A stretch of 64,000 nucleotides of DNA from Rhodospirillales bacterium (lineage in GTDB: Bacteria; Pseudomonadota; Alphaproteobacteria; TMED109). The position numbers were made by a program, and so were the translations under genes. The notes below the pieces were generated by a model. That model saw nothing but the letters and a program-made list of their open reading frames with translations, had not been told where the DNA came from and did no database searches. Numbering within the stretch: position 1 is the first letter of the stretch; each line of letters begins with the position of its first letter. The stretch lies in contig VXPW01000021.1 of assembly GCA_009839325.1 (NCBI GenBank), positions 1 through 64,000 on the forward strand. The letters run 5' to 3'. Shown here piece after piece: positions 57,945-64,000 of the stretch.

Positions 57945-58074
57945 GCAAGTCGGAGGAGCCCCGAGCCGTTCCTCGGCCGCGCGGCAGGTCCGGCGGCCGG
58001 GCTTGGGGCTCTGTTCGATCGACGAAAGCGAGCCGCACGGCCGGCCGGCGCCGGACCAGTGTAATGGCCGGCAG

Positions 58075-60180
58075 TCAGTGCGAAACGGATTCTCGCACGC
58101 GGCGGAAGGCGACGCGCCCGCGTATCGGATCGATGTCCGCAAGACGCACCGTGATCGCGTCGCCAGGCCGGAACGTTTCTCCGGAGCGTTCGCTGCTGAT
58201 CTGACGTGCCCGCGCATCGAATCGGAAGTACCCATCTCCGAGACCGGACATCGGCAACAATCCTTCAATACCGTTCTCGCCAAGCCGGACAAATGCTCCG
58301 AAGCGCTCGACGCTGACAATCCGGCCCTGCATGCTCGCTGCCGACATCCGCTGCAGGAACCGGCTGGCATACCGCTGGCAGGCCTCCCGTTCGGCGGCAA
58401 CGGCCCGTCGTTCGGATGACGAGAGGTCTCTCCCGAGCGCCCAAAGTTCGTCCTCGCCGTAAGTTGCCTGCGGCTCAAATCCGAGGGTGGCCAGCAGCGA
58501 GCGGTGGACGGAAAGGTCGCTGTACCGCCGGATCGGCGACGTGAAGTGCGTGTAGCACTGCAGCCCGAGCCCGAAATGACCGATGTTTTCAGGGCTGTAC
58601 TCCGCCTGGGTTTGCGCCCGCAATACCGCCAGGTGAACTGCTTCTTCGTATTGCGCGCCGCGTGCACCTTCCACGACATCGTTGAAACGCCGGGTGCTCG
58701 CCCTTCCCGTCATCGTGCGCCATCGCCCGGTCAGGGCGCGCAGGTCATCCTGGAGTGACCGGAGGCTGGCGGAGCGGGGCTCCCCGTGGATCCGATAGAG
58801 AAACGGGACCTCTTGTCGGGTCAGGTGCCGGGCCACCGCCGTGTTGGCCAGGACCATGAACTCTTCGATCAGGCGATGCGAGTCGAGTTGGCGAACAGCT
58901 GTGATGTCGTCGGGCTCTCCGGTGACCGGGTCGAGCGTAATCCGGTGCTCGGCGGAACTGAGGTCAAGGGCGCCGCGTCGGTTCCGGGCCGCACGAAGAA
59001 CGCGATAGGCGCCATACAGTGCAGCGACGTCGGCACGGTCGATGCCGGAAATCGGCGCATCGAGCCGGGCCGCTTCGTCCAGGGCCTCGTAGGTGAGGCG
59101 GGCGCGTGAACGAATCAATGCGCGCGCAAATTCTGCCCGGACCAGTTCTCCGCGAGGGCCGATGTCCAGTGCAGCCACGAGCGCGGCGCGTTCACGGCGG
59201 GGAACCAGCGAGCACCAACCGTTCGAAAGGCTCGCGGGCAGCATCGGCAAGACGTGCCCTGGAAAGTAGACAGAGTTGCCCCGCACTTGGGCGGCCCGGT
59301 CGAGGGCTCCCCCCGGACGCACGTAGTGGGCGACGTCGGCTATGGCCACGTGGATCCGGAACCCGCCGTCGGGCCCGCCCGCCGCCGCCACTGCGTCGTC
59401 AAAGTCCCTGGCGTCGTCACCGTCGATGGTGACGAACGGCAGCCCGGTCAGATCTGTTCGCCCGTGATCCGTCGGAGGCCCGCATGCCGCGGCCTCCCGC
59501 TCAGCATCCGCATCGAAACGCATCGGAATCTCGTAGCGCGCGGCCACCATCGCGGGGATGCACCGTGGATCGTCCAGCGCCCCGATTCGTTCGAGGACAC
59601 GCGCCTGATCGCCCGCACCGTGCGGACTCGCGCAGTGGACCACGTCACCTACGCCGACGGTCTCGCTGGCCTGGAATCGATGCGTCGTGTCGGGCTTCGC
59701 GCCGCAATTCTCGACTCGGAGGCCACCGCTGACGTCCGGCACGATGACTCCGACGAACGTCTCTCGACGCTTCGGCAGACGGGCCACGATGTGGCCCGAA
59801 TCGGAAGAACCGTGCGCCGTATCCAGGCGAACCAGTACGCGGTCGCCAACGCCGGCGGCGTGGCGCCCGGTGCGTCGTCGCGGAGCCGCCCGGCTCAAGA
59901 TGATCTCGGCGGGTCCGGACGCTGAAGGAACGCTTGGTTTTGCGACGAGGTCGCCGTCGCGGGTCACCTTGACCACTTCCGCCACCACCACGCGCGGGCC
60001 GGACCGAGGGGCGGCTGCCTTCCGCTCACCGCGAGACTGGCGAATGGCCTCCTTCAGCCGCCGCCGCCCGCCCGGGTCGCGGATGTCGAACGCGCGGGCC
60101 AGTTCGCGCAGGTTTGCTCGATCGGGATGGGCGCGGATCCATGCCCGGAGCGCTTCTTCCGAGGGGCCGTCGCCGTTCAC
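58075..60180 (-). CDS. rnr: Ribonuclease R
   Basis: RNase R is a processive 3'-5' exoribonuclease able to digest structured RNA. The RNB catalytic site DGDDARDFDDAV holds the metal aspartates. Other parts are HFTSPIRRYSDLSVHR and a C-terminal S1 domain (GRIVSVERFGAFVRLGENGI). I favour GTG 60180, which lies 22 nt after topA; TTG 60276 overlaps topA by 74 nt. 701 residues from GTG 60180. Transcribed with topA. Confidence 0.92.
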   Translation of the reverse strand: MNGDGPSEEALRAWIRAHPDRANLRELARAFDIRDPGGRRRLKEAIRQSRGERKAAAPRSGPRVVVAEVVKVTRDGDLVAKPSVPSASGPAEIILSRAAPRRRTGRHAAGVGDRVLVRLDTAHGSSDSGHIVARLPKRRETFVGVIVPDVSGGLRVENCGAKPDTTHRFQASETVGVGDVVHCASPHGAGDQARVLERIGALDDPRCIPAMVAARYEIPMRFDADAEREAAACGPPTDHGRTDLTGLPFVTIDGDDARDFDDAVAAAGGPDGGFRIHVAIADVAHYVRPGGALDRAAQVRGNSVYFPGHVLPMLPASLSNGWCSLVPRRERAALVAALDIGPRGELVRAEFARALIRSRARLTYEALDEAARLDAPISGIDRADVAALYGAYRVLRAARNRRGALDLSSAEHRITLDPVTGEPDDITAVRQLDSHRLIEEFMVLANTAVARHLTRQEVPFLYRIHGEPRSASLRSLQDDLRALTGRWRTMTGRASTRRFNDVVEGARGAQYEEAVHLAVLRAQTQAEYSPENIGHFGLGLQCYTHFTSPIRRYSDLSVHRSLLATLGFEPQATYGEDELWALGRDLSSSERRAVAAEREACQRYASRFLQRMSAASMQGRIVSVERFGAFVRLGENGIEGLLPMSGLGDGYFRFDARARQISSERSGETFRPGDAITVRLADIDPIRGRVAFRRVRESVSH

Positions 60181-60202
60181 GAACCGATGGACGGATGCGC
60201 GA

Positions 60203-62770
60203 TCACGACTTCCGGGTAGTGCGGCGTTTGCGGGCCGGGGTCTTCCTTGCGGTTTTGCGTTGGGCCCTGGCCGCAAGCAGCGCGACTGCCTGTTCCATGG
60301 TTACGTCGCCCTTGGAGATCTCCTTCGGCAGCGAGGCATTCAGGCTGCCGTGCTTCACGTACGGACCAAATCGGCCTTCGTGCACGGTGACGTCCTTGCC
60401 GTCGGTCGGATGGGGTCCCAGTACCGTGCCGGGCGACGATCGGGGACCTCCCTTGTTCTGCGCCAGCAGGTCCATCGCCCGGTTCATGCCGATGGTGAGC
60501 ACGCTTTCGCCTGCGGGAATGGAGCGGTAATCCTTTTCGTGCTTGACGTAGGCCCCGTAGCGTCCAATGCCCGCCTGCACGGGCTTCCCTGTTTCCGGAT
60601 GCAGGCCCACGTCGCGTGGCAGCGCCAGCAGTTGCAGCGCACATTCCAGGTCCACGTTGCCGGGGGCGATGTCGGCCGGAAGGGAGACGCGTTTCGGTTT
60701 CTGGTCCTTCCCGGGCCCGTCACCCAGCTGCACGTAGGGTCCGAACCGTCCCGTTCGAAGCGTAACCGGCTGGTCCTGAAATTCCCCGAGCGCCACCGGT
60801 TCGCCGTTCTGCTGGTCTTCGTCAAGCCCGAAGTTCCGCGTGTACTTGCATTCCGGGTAGTTCGAGCAGCCAAAGAACGCGCCGAACTTGCCGATGCGCA
60901 GCCCCAGCTTTCCATCGCCGCACGTCGGACAAAGACGCGGGTCTCGCCCGCTGTCGTCAGGTGGAAACACGGCAGGACCGAGGATGGCGTCGAGGCGGTC
61001 GATCACCGAGCGCAGGCGGATTTCGGCGACGTCGTCGACGTTCTCCTTGAAATTGCTCCAAAAGTCTTTCAGGACTTCCTTCCAGTCGACCTGGCCGCGA
61101 GAAATGTCGTCGAGTCGCTGCTCAAGGTTGGCAGTGAAGTCGTACTCGACGTAGCGCTCGAAAAAGCACTCGAGAAACGTCGTCACGATCCGGCCGCGAG
61201 ATTCGGGCACGAACCGCTTGCGCTCCAAACGCACGTATTCGCGGTCCTGCAGCACGGAAATGATCGCCACGTACGTGGACGGACGCCCTACGCCCAACTC
61301 TTCCAGTCGCCGCACCAGCGACGCTTCGGTGAAGCGCGGCGGAGGGACGGTGAAATGTTGCTTGGATTCAGCCGCGCGGGATCCCAGCGGCTCGTTCTGC
61401 TCCAGGGCGGGCAATCGCCGCGCATCGTCGTTCTCCGGGTCTTCCTCTTTTTCGGGCTGATCGCGGCCTTCGCTGTAGAGGCGCTGAAAGCCGTCGAAGA
61501 CGACGGTCGATCCCGTGGCGCGCAGACCAACGTCGCCGCCACCGTTTCGCAAGTCGGCCGTGGTTTGGTCGATTTCCGCTTTCTCCATCTGGCTCGCGAC
61601 GGTGCGATTCCAGATCAAACGGTAGAGCTTGGCCTGATCGGAGGTGAGCTGCTTGGCGAGCACCGCCGGGCTGCGGGCGACGTCGGTCGGTCGGATGGCT
61701 TCATGCGCCTCCTGCACGTTGCGGGCCCGGCTCCGGTAACTGCGGGGCGCAGCCGGCCTGTACCGCTCACCGAATTCTCGGGCGATGGTCGCTCGGATTG
61801 CCGAGATTGCCGTCGGGGCAAGGTTCACGGAGTCGGTCCGCATGTAGGTGATGAGACCCGCGCTTGCCCCGTCGATCGCCACTCCTTCGTAGAGGGTCTG
61901 GGCCGTGCGCATCGTATGGGCCGCGGAAAAACCAAGCTTGCGCGAGGCTTCCTGCTGGAGCGTCGACGTCGTGAAGGGGGCGGAAGGGGAGCGCAGAACC
62001 CGTTTCTTTTTGACGGTTGAGACCGTGAAGGAACTCGCATCCACCCGTTCGGCTGCATTCCTGGCAGCAGCTTCGTCGGGAAGGCCGAACTTGCCGAGCG
62101 CCTTCCCATCCAGACTCACCAGCCGTGCCGTAAACGCTGCGCCGCTGCGATTGGTCAGGGCGACTTCCAGCGTCCAGTACTCGCGCGGAACAAACGCCTC
62201 GATCTCCGATTCGCGTTCACAAATCAGTCGAAGGGCGACCGACTGAACGCGGCCGGCCGAGCGGGCACCGGGCAGCTTTCGCCACAGGATCGGCGAGAGC
62301 GTGAAGCCGACGAGGTGGTCAAGCGCCCGGCGGGCCTGTTGCGCCTCCACCAGGTCCATGTTGATCGCACCCGGCGCCTGGAAGGCATCGAGAATGGCTT
62401 CGCGGGTGACCTCGTTGAACGTGACCCGATAGGAGGTGAAGTCGCGCGGCCTCTTGCCTCGTCGCTCCCGCAGCGCGGTCAGCACGTGCCAGGCGATGGC
62501 TTCGCCCTCGCGGTCCGGGTCCGTTGCCAGGAACAGGGTGCCGTCGGCGCCAAGGTCACTGGCGATGCTGCTGAGGTGCTTGCGGCTGTCGTTCGGTATC
62601 TCGTAGTGCATGCTGAAGTCGTCATCAGGCCGGACGGCACCGTCCTTGGCCACAAGATCTCTCACATGTCCGTAGCTTGCGTGCACTTTGTAGTCCGGTC
62701 CCAGATACCTACCGATCGTTCGCGCCTTGGCAGGCGACTCCACGACTACGACGTTGGGGGCTTTAGGCAT
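60203..62770 (-). CDS. topA: DNA topoisomerase I
   Basis: TopA relaxes negative supercoils by single-strand cleavage. The TOPRIM acidic set is D84-P-D86-R-E88 (TDPDREGE). The nucleophile is Y309 (LITYMRTDS). One four-cysteine zinc motif (CPTCGDG ... CSNYPEC) follows. Three related C-terminal repeats carry GRFGPYVQ, GRYGAYVKH and GRFGPYVKH, ending in a Lys/Arg tail. ATG 62770 gives 855 residues; TTG 62782 would add four. The usual upstream dprA is absent. Confidence 0.95.
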   Translation of the reverse strand: MPKAPNVVVVESPAKARTIGRYLGPDYKVHASYGHVRDLVAKDGAVRPDDDFSMHYEIPNDSRKHLSSIASDLGADGTLFLATDPDREGEAIAWHVLTALRERRGKRPRDFTSYRVTFNEVTREAILDAFQAPGAINMDLVEAQQARRALDHLVGFTLSPILWRKLPGARSAGRVQSVALRLICERESEIEAFVPREYWTLEVALTNRSGAAFTARLVSLDGKALGKFGLPDEAAARNAAERVDASSFTVSTVKKKRVLRSPSAPFTTSTLQQEASRKLGFSAAHTMRTAQTLYEGVAIDGASAGLITYMRTDSVNLAPTAISAIRATIAREFGERYRPAAPRSYRSRARNVQEAHEAIRPTDVARSPAVLAKQLTSDQAKLYRLIWNRTVASQMEKAEIDQTTADLRNGGGDVGLRATGSTVVFDGFQRLYSEGRDQPEKEEDPENDDARRLPALEQNEPLGSRAAESKQHFTVPPPRFTEASLVRRLEELGVGRPSTYVAIISVLQDREYVRLERKRFVPESRGRIVTTFLECFFERYVEYDFTANLEQRLDDISRGQVDWKEVLKDFWSNFKENVDDVAEIRLRSVIDRLDAILGPAVFPPDDSGRDPRLCPTCGDGKLGLRIGKFGAFFGCSNYPECKYTRNFGLDEDQQNGEPVALGEFQDQPVTLRTGRFGPYVQLGDGPGKDQKPKRVSLPADIAPGNVDLECALQLLALPRDVGLHPETGKPVQAGIGRYGAYVKHEKDYRSIPAGESVLTIGMNRAMDLLAQNKGGPRSSPGTVLGPHPTDGKDVTVHEGRFGPYVKHGSLNASLPKEISKGDVTMEQAVALLAARAQRKTARKTPARKRRTTRKS

Positions 62771-63220
62771 GGGCGAGGACAACGTGGGAGGGCAGACGCA
62801 CCGATCCGGATCGGTTCCGGAGGTACGAGTGGGAGAAGTGGGGCCGAAAAATGGAGAGCGTCTTGATGAATGTCAAAGGGGGTGTCCACGGGTGCCGCGA
62901 ATCGGGCTCTGCACCATCTTGCCCGGCCGTAGCGGTTCCACCCTCTAGGGAACCTGCGCAAAGCCGTTGACATCGTGTCCTTGCGGACCATACCTTGCCC
63001 GGAGTGGACCTCCAGTCTGTATGGCTGCAGATGAAGGATGCCTTGATCAACGCTGATTCCGACTCGGCGGGTTCGGTGCACGCGATCTGAGTTGGACGGG
63101 CTTCAGCGTAGACGCGTCCAGCGCCGCGGGTTGGCCACTTCGCTATCGGGCTTCGTGTTCAATGACGCTTGGCACACCGTCTGCTTTCCGTGATCGTACG
63201 CAATCAGTGACTCCAGTTCC
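62771..63220. other. Divergent intergenic region topA / RND exporter
   Basis: This 450-nt region contains a plus-strand promoter candidate (listed separately) and a 28-codon frame (63004-63090) directly behind it. Nothing resembling dprA or another known gene is seen. Confidence 0.5.
62967..62996 (+). promoter_or_regulatory. Candidate plus-strand promoter upstream of the RND gene
   Basis: A perfect TTGACA (62967-62972), an 18-nt spacer and TACCTT (62991-62996) predict a start near 63003, about 220 nt before the exporter GTG. Confidence 0.45.
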
Positions 63221-64000
63221 GTGGACAAGCAAGGCGTAGCAAGACGACCATTCGCGAAGCGATTTGCCGAACGGGTGCTTGCGGCCCGCTGGCTTGTCAT
63301 CGCGGCCACGCTGGTGTCGGTCGCGGCCGCGTCCGGCGGCATCGCCCTGCTCGAATTCTCCGCCAACTACCGCATCTTCTTCGATGAGGACAATCCGCAG
63401 CTGCTGGCGCTGGAGGCTCTGGAGAATACGTACGGCAAGAACGAGAACATCGCCTTTCTGGTAGTTCCGGACGATGGCGACGCCACCTCGGAAAGCGCAC
63501 TCTCGGCCGCTGCGTGGCTCACGGATGCCGCCTGGCTGACGCCATACTCGAGGCGCGTCGACTCGCTCGCCAACTTTCAATACACGACTGCCGACGGCGA
63601 CGACTTGTATGTGCGGGACCTCGTTGACCCGCAGGACCTTGACCGTGCGGAAACGCGCGCACGGATCCGTGCGGTCGCGTTGTCCGACCCGCGGATCGCA
63701 GGCAGCATTCTGGCCCTGAACGCTGACGTGAGCGTCGTGAACGTCACGATTGAGCTTCCGGAGGATGGTCTGCTGGAGGCCGTCGCCGAAGTCGCTGAGT
63801 TCGCCAGGTCGATCGCCGCCGAGGCAGAAGAACGCTTTCCCGGCATAGACCTGCGCGTCGTCGGCACGGTCATGATCAACCAGACGTTCGTGGAAGCTTC
63901 CATCAGCAGCCAGATGATGTTTCTGCCTGCAAGCCTCCTGCTCATGGCCTTGGTCCTTGGCGTCCTCACACGTGGCTGGCCGGGGGTGGTGGCAACCGGC
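63221..64000 (+). CDS. RND-superfamily (MMPL-type) exporter, 5' part
   Basis: The frame is open from GTG 63221 to the end of the window (260 codons), so the gene is cut by the window edge. An N-terminal membrane helix (about residues 22-44, WLVIAATLVSVAAASGGIAL) is followed by SANYRIFFDEDNPQLLALEA, a signature of MMPL/patched-like RND proteins, then the first periplasmic domain. A second helix cluster begins near residue 230 (MMFLPASLLLMALVLGVL). Substrate unknown; lipids or hopanoids are typical for this family. No strong ribosome binding site precedes the start, which remains uncertain. Confidence 0.85.
   Translation, partial: MDKQGVARRPFAKRFAERVLAARWLVIAATLVSVAAASGGIALLEFSANYRIFFDEDNPQLLALEALENTYGKNENIAFLVVPDDGDATSESALSAAAWLTDAAWLTPYSRRVDSLANFQYTTADGDDLYVRDLVDPQDLDRAETRARIRAVALSDPRIAGSILALNADVSVVNVTIELPEDGLLEAVAEVAEFARSIAAEAEERFPGIDLRVVGTVMINQTFVEASISSQMMFLPASLLLMALVLGVLTRGWPGVVATG

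Overview
The window is GC-rich bacterial chromosomal DNA, almost entirely coding. It reads as an alphaproteobacterium. The evidence is gene content and order rather than any single gene: hupB - tRNA-Asp - a complete 14-gene nuo operon - birA - coaX - RNase J - mce - DUF1467; ilvN - ilvC - leuA - mreBCD - mrdA - rodA; tRNA-Leu - tig - clpP; topA - rnr with rpmG nearby; and an EipB/DUF1849-type envelope protein. No phage, plasmid, transposase, integrase or CRISPR array was seen. I cannot name a genus.

Layout. 1-2.5 kb: a stretch without genes, then tRNA-Gly(TCC), tRNA-Tyr(GTA) and the ammonium transporter amt, all on the minus strand. 2.8-6.8 kb: a shortened alpha ribosomal operon with its own strong promoter (rpsM, rpsK, rpoA, rplQ), then rarA with a probable CTG start. 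6.9-25.2 kb: hupB (TTG start), a consensus-like promoter, tRNA-Asp(GTC), nuoA to nuoN for complex I, then birA, coaX, rnj, mce and a small membrane protein. From nuoC to the small membrane protein most junctions overlap by 1-8 nt or sit within 10 nt. 25.5-34.4 kb: branched-chain amino acid genes (ilvN, ilvC, leuA) followed by the cell-shape and peptidoglycan elongation genes.

34.4-39.7 kb: a DnaQ-like exonuclease that overlaps a convergent flavin reductase, then a zinc-handling neighbourhood with a CDF-type exporter, ZnuB and ZnuC, and divergent ZnuA. 40-43.3 kb: secE, nusG, rplK, rplA, rplJ, rplL. The rpoB and rpoC genes that usually follow are absent. 43.6-46 kb: a homodimeric pyruvate dehydrogenase/transketolase-like E1. 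46-50.8 kb: tRNA-Leu(TAG), tig, clpP, clpS, clpA, an order without clpX and lon. 50.9-64 kb: ribA, an orphan response regulator, FemAB/GNAT-like and RidA-like genes, the EipB-like protein, a 59-residue L33, an atypical SDR, a duplicated NIPSNAP protein, rnr, topA, and the 5' part of an RND-family exporter that runs off the window.

The most notable pattern is that several conserved alphaproteobacterial operons are present but clipped at the same kind of place: secY-adk missing before rpsM, rpoBC missing after rplL, clpX-lon missing between clpP and hupB. The retained halves have their own candidate promoters. This suggests a strongly rearranged core genome, or possibly an assembly artefact. 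I found no convincing undescribed multi-gene system. The items worth checking are non-canonical starts, catalytic substitutions, overlapping genes and altered operon joins.
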